Assembly (NCBI RefSeq): GCF_005298075.1 | Contig: NZ_SZZH01000001.1 | Span: forward strand, 744,001 to 808,000 | Reading direction: 5' to 3' | Length of the DNA: 64,000 nucleotides | From: Nakamurella flava | GTDB lineage: Bacteria > Actinomycetota > Actinomycetes > Mycobacteriales > Nakamurellaceae | Shown: one piece after another, positions 55,202 to 62,961 of the stretch | Numbering within the stretch: position 1 is the stretch's first letter | Layout of the letters: each line of letters opens with the position of its first letter | Notes under the pieces: generated by a model | The model's input: only the letters and a program-made list of their open reading frames with translations | Told to the model about the DNA's origin: nothing | The model's database searches: none | Position numbers and translations under genes: made by a program

Positions 55202-56695
55202 TCACCACCCGAAGGTCTCGGTGTGGAACCGTCCGGCCGGGAGTCCGGCGGCGACGGCGGAGCGGCGCAGCGAGGTCGCCCACGCATCGGGTCCGCAGGC
55301 GAAGACGTCGCGGTCGGCGATGTCGGGGACCAGGGTGCGCAGGGCGGCGGCGTCGTCGATCGGCGGGACTCCGGCACCGAGCCAGGAGTCGGGGGAACGG
55401 CGGATGCCCGGTAGATAGACGACCTGCAGTCCGCGGTGGTCGGCCAGGGCCCGCAGTTCGCGGGCGAACAGCGGCTGATCGGTGAAGCGGTAGATCAGCA
55501 CGGCGTCTCCCGGTGCGTAGGGCAGGGCCTCGGCCAGTGCGCGCAGCGGGGCGACGCCCACTCCGGCGCCGATGAGGGCGACCCGCGGGCGGGTCCGAGC
55601 CCGGGCGCTGAGCCGCCCGTGCGGGCCCTCGACCAGCACCCGGGTGCCGGGCCGGAGCGCGGCCAGCGCGGCGGTGCCGTCCCCGACGATCCGGGCGGTG
55701 AAGCGCAGCCGGCCGTCGACCGGGGCGGCGGACAGCGAGTACGGGTGGGCCCGCGTCCAACCACGGCCGGACAGGAAGCGGAAGGTGAAGAACTGTCCGG
55801 CTTCCGGGCGCGGACCTTGTTCGCGCCCGGACAGGTGGACCGACACCACGCCCGGTCCCTCGGTGACCACCTCGGTCACGCGGAGCCCGTAGCGGGCGCT
55901 GCGCACCAGGGGCAGCCCCACCCGCCAGACGAGGATCGCCAGAGTGGCGGCGATCCACAGCCCCCACCAGAACACCACGCGGCCGGGGGAGGAGGTGAAC
56001 TCCTGGCCGGTCCACAGCTGGTGGGGCAGGGCCAGACCGACTCCCAGGTAGGCGTACAGGTGCAGCAGGTGCCAGGACTCGTAGCGCAGACGGCGCCGGG
56101 CGGCCTTCACACTGGTGACCACGACCATCACCAGGCACGCCGTTCCGGCGACCGCGATCAGCATCCCGGGGTCGTCGACGGTCAGCTCCCACGCCGTCCC
56201 CGGGGTGGACAGCAGCCGCCCGCCGGCGTAACCCCACGTGATGAGCCCGAGGTGGGCGAACATCAGAGTGAACGAGGTGAACCCGAGGAGCCGGTGGCCG
56301 CGGGCCAGCCGCTCCTGACCGAAAGCCCGCTCCACCAGAGGGATCCGGGCCATGGCCAGCACCTGGAAGAGCAGCAGGACGGCCGAGACCAGGCCGGTCA
56401 GCCGGCCGGCCGAGTCCAGCCCGGACACCCAGCCGTGCAGATCGCGGATTCCGCCGCCGGTCGCCCACCACCAGATGACCAGACCCGTCGCACCGACGAG
56501 TGCGGCGACCACCAGGCGTCGGACCAGAGCGTCGCGCCGGGCCCGGGTCGTGTCGACCGAGGGCCGTAGGGAGCGGCCCTCGCCCCAGACCGTGGGGCTG
56601 CGCACGGTGACGCCGGCCGGGGCCGGCGATGGCGGGAACGTCGCCGTGGACGCTGCTGGGGTGAGCGGAGGAGAAGCGAAAGGCCGTACGGACAT
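55202..56695 (-). CDS. Ferric-reductase-like transmembrane flavoprotein
   Basis: The protein has 497 residues. About six membrane helices fill about residues 60-275 (VAALVGATGLVIWWW, RLTGLVSAVLLLFQVLAMARIPLVERAFGQERLARGHRLLGFTSFTLMFAHLGLITWG, and others), with His pairs that can hold heme. The FAD/NAD part follows: RAHPYSLSAAP, VLVEGPHGRLS, VALIGAGVGVAPLRALAEAL and DVFACGPDAWATSLRRS. It would move electrons from NAD(P)H across the membrane to the FMN-binding protein. The first gene of the reductase-FMN protein-apbE operon. Confidence 0.9.
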   Translation of the reverse strand: MSVRPFASPPLTPAASTATFPPSPAPAGVTVRSPTVWGEGRSLRPSVDTTRARRDALVRRLVVAALVGATGLVIWWWATGGGIRDLHGWVSGLDSAGRLTGLVSAVLLLFQVLAMARIPLVERAFGQERLARGHRLLGFTSFTLMFAHLGLITWGYAGGRLLSTPGTAWELTVDDPGMLIAVAGTACLVMVVVTSVKAARRRLRYESWHLLHLYAYLGVGLALPHQLWTGQEFTSSPGRVVFWWGLWIAATLAILVWRVGLPLVRSARYGLRVTEVVTEGPGVVSVHLSGREQGPRPEAGQFFTFRFLSGRGWTRAHPYSLSAAPVDGRLRFTARIVGDGTAALAALRPGTRVLVEGPHGRLSARARTRPRVALIGAGVGVAPLRALAEALPYAPGDAVLIYRFTDQPLFARELRALADHRGLQVVYLPGIRRSPDSWLGAGVPPIDDAAALRTLVPDIADRDVFACGPDAWATSLRRSAVAAGLPAGRFHTETFGW

Positions 56696-56829
56696 GGACC
56701 ACCTGCAGCGAACGGGTCAGGGTGGGTTCCCCGACCTTTTCGATGGTCCGGTGGGTCGGTCAGAGCTTTCTCACAACGGCCGCTTCCGCGGTGTTCTCAC
56801 AGCAGCTGCTCAGTCGCGTTCACCCGAGG

Positions 56830-57366
56830 TCAGCGGTTGTTCTCGTGCTGGATGGCGTCGATCCCGACGGCGGTGGCGATGGCCAGCACGGGATCGAGTC
56901 CGTCGACCTGGACGGCGAAGGCGTCGGTGATCGAGATCCAGCGCCGGGTGGTCGTCCCGACGGTGGCGCCGGCCCGCTCGAAGCTGAACTCGTGGTTAAG
57001 CATGTCGCCGTGGATCTCGACGTCGTCGCCGCCGTCGCCTTCGATCGCCCAGGTCTCGTGGACCGGGGCGAAGCCGGTCTTACGGATGGTCACGTCGGCC
57101 CGGCCCGGTCGCGACAGGGTGAACGTCGGGTGCACGTGCATCGGCGGGCGGGCGAGGTCGGCGACCTCGGCCCCGTCCGGGGTGAACATGCTCCACTTCT
57201 GGCCGACCAGCGTGAAGTGGCCCTTGAACCGGTAGGCCTCCTGGCCGGCGGCGTCGTCGACCCGGTAGCCCTCGATCGTGCCCAGGCGACGGTGCACGAC
57301 GAAGGTGCCGGGCGGCAGCGCGGTGGGGGTCGACTCGGCCGACGACGAGGAATGCGAGTGGAACAC
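56830..57366 (-). CDS. LURP-one/tubby-like family protein
   Basis: The protein has 178 residues and is mostly beta strands: RRLGTIEGYRVDDAAGQEAYRFKGHFTLVGQKWSMFTPDGAEVADLAR, ADVTIRKTGFAPVHETWAIEG, then EIHGDMLNHEFSFERAGATVGTTTRRWISITDAFAVQVDGLDPVLAIATAVGIDAI. The pattern matches the LURP-one-related (DUF567, tubby/scramblase-like) family. The role in bacteria is unknown. It diverges from the J-domain operon. Confidence 0.82.
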   Translation of the reverse strand: MFHSHSSSSAESTPTALPPGTFVVHRRLGTIEGYRVDDAAGQEAYRFKGHFTLVGQKWSMFTPDGAEVADLARPPMHVHPTFTLSRPGRADVTIRKTGFAPVHETWAIEGDGGDDVEIHGDMLNHEFSFERAGATVGTTTRRWISITDAFAVQVDGLDPVLAIATAVGIDAIQHENNR

Positions 57367-57497
57367 CGAACCTCCAGGTGAGCGTGGGCGGCTCGTGACG
57401 GCGCGAGCGGCCGACGGCAGGACGGATCCAGCAGACCACCCGGCGGTGAGCGGACGGTCGCTGCTGGACCGGGCCCACCCGATCGAGCGCGGGCCCC

Positions 57498-57531
57498 TTG
57501 CGATGCACAGTTTGAGTCACTTAGACTCAAA
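57498..57531 (+). promoter_or_regulatory. Leaderless promoter overlapped by a HAIR-type HspR operator
   Basis: The promoter is TTGCGA (57498-57503), 18 bp, TAGACT (57522-57527); +1 falls at the ATG (57534). TTGAGT-N7-ACTCAA (57512-57530) covers the -10 box. It equals the HspR-associated inverted repeat CTTGAGT-N7-ACTCAAG except for its outermost base pair (T/A instead of C/G). Confidence 0.8.
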
Positions 57532-57533
57532 TC

Positions 57534-58592
57534 ATGCTCACGACGACCGAGGCGATCGACCGGATCACCGAAGCCCGTACCGCGGCCGATCTCTTCGGTG
57601 ACACCGCGACGTCCAACGATCCGGTGCGCGCCGCCCGCCGGCGGTTCCACGGTCTGCTGCAACTGGTCCACCCGGACCGCGCTCCGGGGGATCTCCGGGC
57701 GGCCGACGCGGCCATGCGGCTGACCGCGCTCTACGACGCCTGGACCGCTCCGGCGGCCGGGGCGCCGAGCGGAGTGGTGCTCCAGACCCGTTCGGCCGAC
57801 TACGAACTCGGTGACCTGATCGGGCGAGGGAGCATCGCCAACCTGTACCGGGCCCGCGTCCTGGATGGGACGGTCGGCAGCGGGCGTGCGGTGGTCGTCA
57901 AGCTGCCGCGAGACCCGCGCGCCAACGGGCTCATCGAGGCCGACTTCGAGACCCTGAGCGCCCTCGGGCGTCTGACGTCGGTGGCGGACTCCGCCTGGCT
58001 GGCCGGGTACTACCCGTCCCTGGTCGATCGCGGCGTCCACCTCGGTGCGGACGGCGTAGAGCGCTCGTTCACCGTGCAGGAACCGCTGGGTGGTCCCGGA
58101 TGGGCGACCCTCGCCCAGATCCACGCCGCCCATCCCGACGGCATCGACGGCGACGACTACGCCTGGATGCACCGGCGCCTGCTGTGGGCTCTGGCCGGGC
58201 TGCATCGCACCGGGCGAGTGCACGGCGCCGTCCACCCCGACAACGTGCTGGTCTGCTCCGACCCGCGCACCGTCGTCCTGCTGGGCCACTCGTTCTCGGT
58301 GCGGGCCGGGCAAGTGCTGAACGCCACCGTCGATGGTGCCGCCTACCCGCCGGAGGCGCTGGCCGGGCGTCCGGTCAGCGGCGAGAGCGACGTGTTCCAG
58401 GCCCACCGCCTGATGCTGACGATGCTCGGCGACCGGGCCACCCCGGCCGAGATCTGCTTCGCCCAGGGGTGTCTGCAGGACGCCGCGGCGCTACGCCCGA
58501 CCGCGGCCGACTTGATCACGGAATTTGACGATTTCATCGACCACACCTACGGGCCGCGGCGGTTCCGACCCTTCCCGCTGCCCAATAGCTGA
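57534..58592 (+). CDS. J-domain fused to a protein pseudokinase
   Basis: The protein has 352 residues. Residues 18-70 (ADLFGDTATSNDPVRAARRRFHGLLQLVHPDRAPGDLRAADAAMRLTALYDAW) form a J-domain with the HPD triad H46-P47-D48. Residues 88-340 are kinase-like: glycine loop IGRGSIANLYRA and ATP-site Lys in VVVK (K123). The catalytic HRD is HGA (H230-A232), and the DFG Asp is missing (LLGHSF). N237 remains. It is therefore a pseudokinase, not an active kinase. The HPD J-domain should stimulate DnaK. The transcript is leaderless from the HAIR-controlled promoter. It heads the operon with the vWA and PurA-like genes. Confidence 0.85.
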   Translation: MLTTTEAIDRITEARTAADLFGDTATSNDPVRAARRRFHGLLQLVHPDRAPGDLRAADAAMRLTALYDAWTAPAAGAPSGVVLQTRSADYELGDLIGRGSIANLYRARVLDGTVGSGRAVVVKLPRDPRANGLIEADFETLSALGRLTSVADSAWLAGYYPSLVDRGVHLGADGVERSFTVQEPLGGPGWATLAQIHAAHPDGIDGDDYAWMHRRLLWALAGLHRTGRVHGAVHPDNVLVCSDPRTVVLLGHSFSVRAGQVLNATVDGAAYPPEALAGRPVSGESDVFQAHRLMLTMLGDRATPAEICFAQGCLQDAAALRPTAADLITEFDDFIDHTYGPRRFRPFPLPNS

Positions 58593-58633
58593 CCTCTGTT
58601 CCTCACCCACCACCCTGAAAGGGAGTGCCCGTC

Positions 58634-59707
58634 ATGGGAAACGGCACCTGGTCCGACCACACCTACAACGCCGCCCGCACGTTCCGGGCCGCCACCGGCG
58701 CCGCCGACTTCGGCTACACCGCGGCGACCCGGTCGCAGCACCCGGACACCTGGAAGGCGCACCCCACGCTCGACCCGCTGAACGTGAGTGCCCGCGAAAG
58801 CCGCGACTCCGACGAGCACCCGGACGCGCTGCCGGTCGCCGTGCTGTTCGACGTCACCGGCTCGATGGGGCAGGTGCCGCGCATCCTGCAGACCAAGCTG
58901 GGCAAGCTGCACGGCCTGATCCAGCGCAAGGGCTACGCCCGTGACCCGCAGATCCTGTTCGGCGGGATCGGCGATGCCGACACCGATCGGGTGCCGCTGC
59001 AGGTCGGGCAATTCGAGAGCGACAACCGGATGGACGAGCAGCTCCGCACCATCTTCCTGGAAGGTGGTGGTGGCGGGCAGAAGTCGGAGTCCTACGAGCT
59101 GGCCGCGTACTTCATGGCTCGGCACATCAGGACGGACGCCTGGGAGAAGCGGCAGCGCAAGGGCTACCTGTTCATCATCGGCGACGAGTTCAACAAGCCG
59201 CGGCTGGCCGCCCGACACATCCGCCGGGTTATCGGCGACGACGTCCGCCTGGACGTCTCGGTCGAGTCGGTCTACCGCGAGCTGAGCCGGCAGTGGAACG
59301 TGTTCTTCATCCTGCCCCGGCAGAGTGCCTACTTCGACGACCCGGCAATCATCGATCACTGGCGGAAACTGTTGGGGCAGAACGCGATGAAGCTCGACGA
59401 CCCGGCCGCCGTGTGCGAGTTGATCGCCCTGACCATCGGTCTCGGTGAGGATCGGGTCGACGTCGCCGACGGACTGGCCGATCTCGCCGACGTCGGATCC
59501 GGCGCGGAGGCGCAGTCGGTCCGTCGCGCGCTGGAGGGCGCGGCTGACGGTCGGAACCGGCGGACGTCGGCCGATGACGACGACGCGCTCCGCGCCCGCA
59601 ACGGCGGGTGGGGGCGGCTGCGCCGGCTCGCGCACGGCACGGTCGCCATCCGGGGTGCCGGGACACCGGCCGGGTTGGACGACGCCGGCGGGGTGACGTT
59701 CCGATGA
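58634..59707 (+). CDS. von Willebrand A-like protein, metal-site DxTxS
   Basis: The protein has 357 residues. The MIDAS-type motif is VLFDVTGSMGQ (D73-V-T75-G-S77) and later strands are QILFGGIGDAD and KGYLFIIGDEFNKPR. ESYELAAYFMARH adds a conserved-looking helix. The N-terminal 60 residues (TYNAARTFRAATGAADFGYT) and the C-terminal low-complexity tail are not assigned. vWA proteins usually bring partner proteins together. The ATG at 58634 follows GAAAGGGAG; the earlier GTG at 58625 is less likely. The stop overlaps the PurA-like start (ATGA). Confidence 0.82.
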   Translation: MGNGTWSDHTYNAARTFRAATGAADFGYTAATRSQHPDTWKAHPTLDPLNVSARESRDSDEHPDALPVAVLFDVTGSMGQVPRILQTKLGKLHGLIQRKGYARDPQILFGGIGDADTDRVPLQVGQFESDNRMDEQLRTIFLEGGGGGQKSESYELAAYFMARHIRTDAWEKRQRKGYLFIIGDEFNKPRLAARHIRRVIGDDVRLDVSVESVYRELSRQWNVFFILPRQSAYFDDPAIIDHWRKLLGQNAMKLDDPAAVCELIALTIGLGEDRVDVADGLADLADVGSGAEAQSVRRALEGAADGRNRRTSADDDDALRARNGGWGRLRRLAHGTVAIRGAGTPAGLDDAGGVTFR

Positions 59708-61029
59708 CCGCCGCCCTGCCGTGGGCGGACGGCCGCCATGTCGTGGTGGTGGATCTCGGGTTCGGCGACGCCGGCAAGGGCGCCACCGTCGACTGGCTGT
59801 GCTCGCCGCGGTCGGGGCTCGACGTCAGTGCGGTCGTCCGCTTCAACGGCGGCGCTCAGGCCGCCCACAACGTGGTCGTCGGCGGACGGCACCACACGTT
59901 CCGGCAGTTCGGGTCGGGCACCTTCAGCGGCGTCCGCACCCTGCTCTCCCGGTACGTGCTGGTCGACCCGTACGCGCTGGCCCAGGAATCGGATCAACTC
60001 GCCGCCCTCGGCGTCGACCGTCCGCTCGATTTGATCGAGATCCACCGTGACGCGTTGATCACCACCCCACTGCACCGCCTGGCCAACCGGGCCCGGGAGG
60101 ACGCCCGCGGTACCGCCCGGCATGGGTCCTGCGGGACGGGCGTGGGAGAGACCGTCGCCTACGCGCTCGACCACCCGGACGCGTTGCGGGTGCGGGACTG
60201 CGCGGACGGGGCGCTGGTCAACCGCAAGCTGGTGGCGCTCCTCGAGTACTACCGGCCGTTGCTGGCCGCCGACGGCGCGCTGCCGGCGGGAGCCGGGCCG
60301 GGCGCGATCGCCGACATGGTGGGGACGTACCTGGCCTTCGCGCAGGCGGTGGAGGTCGTGGGTGACGAACGGCTGGCCCAGTTGGCCGCGGCGGGCACTC
60401 TGGTGTTCGAGGGGGCGCAGGGGGTGCTGCTCGACGAGTGGCACGGCTTCCACCCGCACACCACCTGGTCGACCACCACGCCGGACAACGCCCTGACCTT
60501 GCTGGCCGAGATCGACGCGAGGGGTGTCGTTCTCGGGGTGACGCGCACCTACAGCACCCGGCACGGCCATGGCCCGTTCCCGTCGGTGGACGTCGGTCTG
60601 GACGCGCTGCTGCCGGAGCCGCACAACGGCGCCGGCCGCTACCAGGGCGAGTTCCGGGTGGGTCACCTCGATCTCCCGCTGCTGCACTACGCGGTGCAGG
60701 CCAGCCGACGGGTGGATGCGCTGGTGGTGAACCACCTGGACGCGGTCGACACCGCCGCGCTGCGGATGGTCGACGGCCACGTCGACGCGGACGGTCGCGC
60801 GATGACAGCGCCGACCGCCGCGTTCGACCACGACCTCGATCGTCAGCAGGCGCTGACCGACGCGTTCAGCGAGGCCGGTGTCGTGACCCGACCGGTGGCC
60901 GGAGGGGCCGCCGTCCTGGCGGAGATCGAGACCGGACTGGGCCGCCCGGTGGTGCTGACCGCCGACGGCCCGGACCGGAGCGACCGTTCCGTCGTGAACA
61001 CCCACGGGACGGCCCAGCGGGCGGCCTGA
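59704..61029 (+). CDS. Adenylosuccinate synthetase (PurA) paralogue with altered loops
   Basis: The protein has 441 residues. PurA motifs are VVVVDLGFGDAGKGATVDWL (D22, K25 in the base/P-loop), AVVRFNGGAQAAHNVVV (H55), HGSCGTGVGETVAY, VFEGAQGVLLDEWHG and RTYSTRHGHGPFPSVDVG, then NHLDAVDT. The Asp-binding loop of true PurA (TTGRPRR) is missing; RYQGEFRVGHLD stands there. The enzyme is thus expected to join an acceptor to a nucleotide in the PurA manner but with another substrate. It overlaps the vWA gene by 4 bp and converges with an NrtR-like gene 4 bp away. Confidence 0.85.
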   Translation: MTAALPWADGRHVVVVDLGFGDAGKGATVDWLCSPRSGLDVSAVVRFNGGAQAAHNVVVGGRHHTFRQFGSGTFSGVRTLLSRYVLVDPYALAQESDQLAALGVDRPLDLIEIHRDALITTPLHRLANRAREDARGTARHGSCGTGVGETVAYALDHPDALRVRDCADGALVNRKLVALLEYYRPLLAADGALPAGAGPGAIADMVGTYLAFAQAVEVVGDERLAQLAAAGTLVFEGAQGVLLDEWHGFHPHTTWSTTTPDNALTLLAEIDARGVVLGVTRTYSTRHGHGPFPSVDVGLDALLPEPHNGAGRYQGEFRVGHLDLPLLHYAVQASRRVDALVVNHLDAVDTAALRMVDGHVDADGRAMTAPTAAFDHDLDRQQALTDAFSEAGVVTRPVAGGAAVLAEIETGLGRPVVLTADGPDRSDRSVVNTHGTAQRAA

Positions 61030-61033
61030 GGCG

Positions 61034-61666
61034 TCAGGTCCACACCCACGGCTGATACGGCCGTCCAGGCCCACCGGACCGGACGGCCGCCTCGGCCTGC
61101 TGCAGACCGGGCATGCTCCGCAGCATCCGGTTGAGGTTGCCGCGGTCCGGGCGCGAGCCGCTCAACGCTTCGGCCAGCGCCAGCGCCCGGGCGGTACTGA
61201 ACTCCTCGCCCAGGATGGCGCGGGTGAAGGTCCGGTCCCGCCAGAGCAGACCGGCCAGCGCGGCGCGGGCGACCTCGAGGATGGGACCGTGGTCGAAGGC
61301 CAGGTGCGGTACCTGGCCGAACGCGAACCAGGACGCGGTGTCGACCGGCGCGGCCGGGTCGACCACCGCCCACATGGACAGTGAGAGGGTCGGGCCCCGG
61401 GGGTCGCGCAGGGGCTCGTCGAAGGTGGCCAGCTGCCCGACCCCCCGGATGTGCTCGGGCGGCAGGCCGACCTTGCCGGTGATCGCGCGCAGGGCGGCGT
61501 CGTACAGGCGCTCCCCGCGACCGAGGAGCACCCCGGGCAGAGCCAGCTCGCCCGCGAACGGTTCCCGGTCCCGCCGGATGATCGCCACGCTCGGTGTTGC
61601 CTCGGTCACCGCGAACCGTACGGCGACGACGTCGACCGACACCATGGACGCCTCGGGCAGGGACAC
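61034..61666 (-). CDS. NrtR-like Nudix/winged-helix protein with degenerate Nudix box
   Basis: The protein has 210 residues. The Nudix region is VAIIRRDREPFAGELALPGVLLGRGERLYDAALRAITGKVGL. The box REUxEExGU is here RAITGKVGL (60-68), so all three catalytic Glu residues are gone. The C-terminal part (FTRAILGEEFSTARALALAEALSGSRPDRGNLNRMLRSMPGL) looks like the winged helix of NrtR regulators. It should act as a ligand-sensing transcription factor, not as a hydrolase. The GTG start is leaderless, six nt after TAGAAT. An ATG at 61645 is an alternative. Confidence 0.8.
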   Translation of the reverse strand: MSLPEASMVSVDVVAVRFAVTEATPSVAIIRRDREPFAGELALPGVLLGRGERLYDAALRAITGKVGLPPEHIRGVGQLATFDEPLRDPRGPTLSLSMWAVVDPAAPVDTASWFAFGQVPHLAFDHGPILEVARAALAGLLWRDRTFTRAILGEEFSTARALALAEALSGSRPDRGNLNRMLRSMPGLQQAEAAVRSGGPGRPYQPWVWT

Positions 61667-61672
61667 ACCCGG

Positions 61673-61678
61673 ATTCTA
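61673..61678 (-). promoter_or_regulatory. Leaderless -10 box of the NrtR-like gene
   Basis: TAGAAT on the minus strand ends 6 bp before the GTG at 61666. No strong -35 box is seen at 16-18 bp, but the spacing fits leaderless starts known in actinobacteria. Confidence 0.6.
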
Positions 61679-61703
61679 CGAACCGCTCCGCCTCAGGCAC
61701 TCG

Positions 61704-61764
61704 ATCGACTCGTCACGGATGTACACCGCAGGGGCCTGTTTCCGTCCATCTGTGACGAGTCGAT
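61704..61764. repeat. 21-bp inverted repeat upstream of the NrtR-like gene
   Basis: Arms 61704-61724 and 61744-61764 match at 19 of 21 positions, head to head, with 19 bp between them. They lie between the NrtR-like gene and the rightward DUF1304 gene, so they may be its two operator copies. Confidence 0.75.
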
Positions 61765-61813
61765 GCCAAGCTGGTGGCATCGCCGCGTCGGTCGGCGCGG
61801 GGCAGGGGGAGAC

Positions 61814-62203
61814 ATGCTGATCGCCGGGTGCGTGGTCGCGGCTGTCGCGGCGCTGATCCACGCCTACATCTTCGTTCTCGAGTCGGTGCTGTGGCGGACG
61901 CCCCGGGCCAGGAGGGTGTTCGGCAGCACCGAGCAGGCCGCCGCCGCCACGGCGCCGATGGCGTTCAACCAGGGGTTTTACAACCTGTTCCTCACCATCG
62001 AGGTCGTCGTCGGCATCGTGCTGTTGGCTGCCGGGTACACCGCGGCCGGTGCGACCGCCGTCCTCATCGGCACCGGCTCGATGCTCGCTGCCGGCCTGGT
62101 CCTCATCCTGTCCGATCGGTCCAAGGCACGGCCCGCGCTGATCCAGGCGGTGCCGCCGTTGATTGCGATCGTGCTGCTCGTGATCGGCCTGGTCAGCCGC
62201 TGA
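61814..62203 (+). CDS. DUF1304 membrane protein
   Basis: The protein has 129 residues with four hydrophobic helices (IAGCVVAAVAALIHAYIFVLESVLW, YNLFLTIEVVVGIVLLAAGY, AVLIGTGSMLAAGLVLIL, PLIAIVLLVIGLV). HAYIFVLESVLW, then GFYNLFL, is the DUF1304 pattern. The function is unknown. The ATG follows AGGGGGAGAC. The inverted repeat at 61704 may control it. Confidence 0.85.
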   Translation: MLIAGCVVAAVAALIHAYIFVLESVLWRTPRARRVFGSTEQAAAATAPMAFNQGFYNLFLTIEVVVGIVLLAAGYTAAGATAVLIGTGSMLAAGLVLILSDRSKARPALIQAVPPLIAIVLLVIGLVSR

Positions 62204-62209
62204 CCTGCT

Positions 62210-62710
62210 TCACGACTTCTCCGCGGGGGCATCCGGGTTGTCGGCGGTGAACGGCCCCTCGTCGTCACCCTCGCCGGGTTCCCGCTCCTTGCGGCGGAGC
62301 AGCAACGCCGTGCCACCGAGCAACAGGACCAGGACGCCGAGCACGCCGACCTCCCACATCGCGTCGGAGAACGGGGTGCCGGTGCCGATCTCGTCGGCCG
62401 CCTTCACCGACAGCACCACGATTTCCTTGATGGAGGCGATGATGCCGACCAGCAGGAACGGTTCGGCGATCAGCTCCCGGCGGGCGATCGTGATCCGCAC
62501 GGCGTACAGCAACTCGACGACGATGAAGACGAGCAACAGGGTGTCGAGCATCTCCAACGCCGACTGGGCCGCGCTGTCGCCGGAGAACAGCGGCGGGATC
62601 GAACGGGCGGCGATGACGAACGCGCCGATGGCCAGGATCAGCAGGAAGACCGCGACCCCGGCGTAGACGATGCCCTCGGCGATCTCCAGTGCCCGGTTGC
62701 CGGCGCGCAC
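62210..62710 (-). CDS. PsiE-like membrane protein
   Basis: The protein has about 166 residues. Four membrane helices are seen (EGIVYAGVAVFLLILAIGAFVIAA, LLLVFIVVELLYAVRITI, FLLVGIIASIKEIVVL, EVGVLGVLVLLLGGTALLL). The spacing with ELLYAVR...EPFLLVGIIASIKEI matches PsiE phosphate-starvation proteins. The GTG at 62710 is used, but GGAGG stands 5 nt before the in-frame ATC at 62776, so the true N-terminus may be farther upstream. Confidence 0.75.
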   Translation of the reverse strand: MRAGNRALEIAEGIVYAGVAVFLLILAIGAFVIAARSIPPLFSGDSAAQSALEMLDTLLLVFIVVELLYAVRITIARRELIAEPFLLVGIIASIKEIVVLSVKAADEIGTGTPFSDAMWEVGVLGVLVLLLGGTALLLRRKEREPGEGDDEGPFTADNPDAPAEKS

Positions 62711-62961
62711 GAGGGGTGGAACGTCGGCGTCGGTCGTCTCGTCCTGCGGACGGCGGCGGCGCGGTGCGTCCGTGATGACGACCTCCGGTGGTCGGACTCG
62801 AACCGACGGTCGAGTGGTCTGGTGATCATGGTTTCGGGTGGTGGTCCCGTCAAGGCGAGGGTTCGGCGAGCGCCGCTTCCGGCGCGTGAGGTTCTCAGCC
62901 GATGGTGCGGCGGTACCTTCGGCCCTGTTCCGACGGCGCGGTGGAACCCAGACTGCGGTTC

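Noticed and set aside
57534-58592. Active Ser/Thr kinase call
   Set aside because: The HRD Asp and DFG Asp are absent (HGA, LLGHSF), so it is annotated as a pseudokinase.
61034-61666. Active Nudix hydrolase call
   Set aside because: The REUxEE core is RAITGK, lacking all catalytic Glu.
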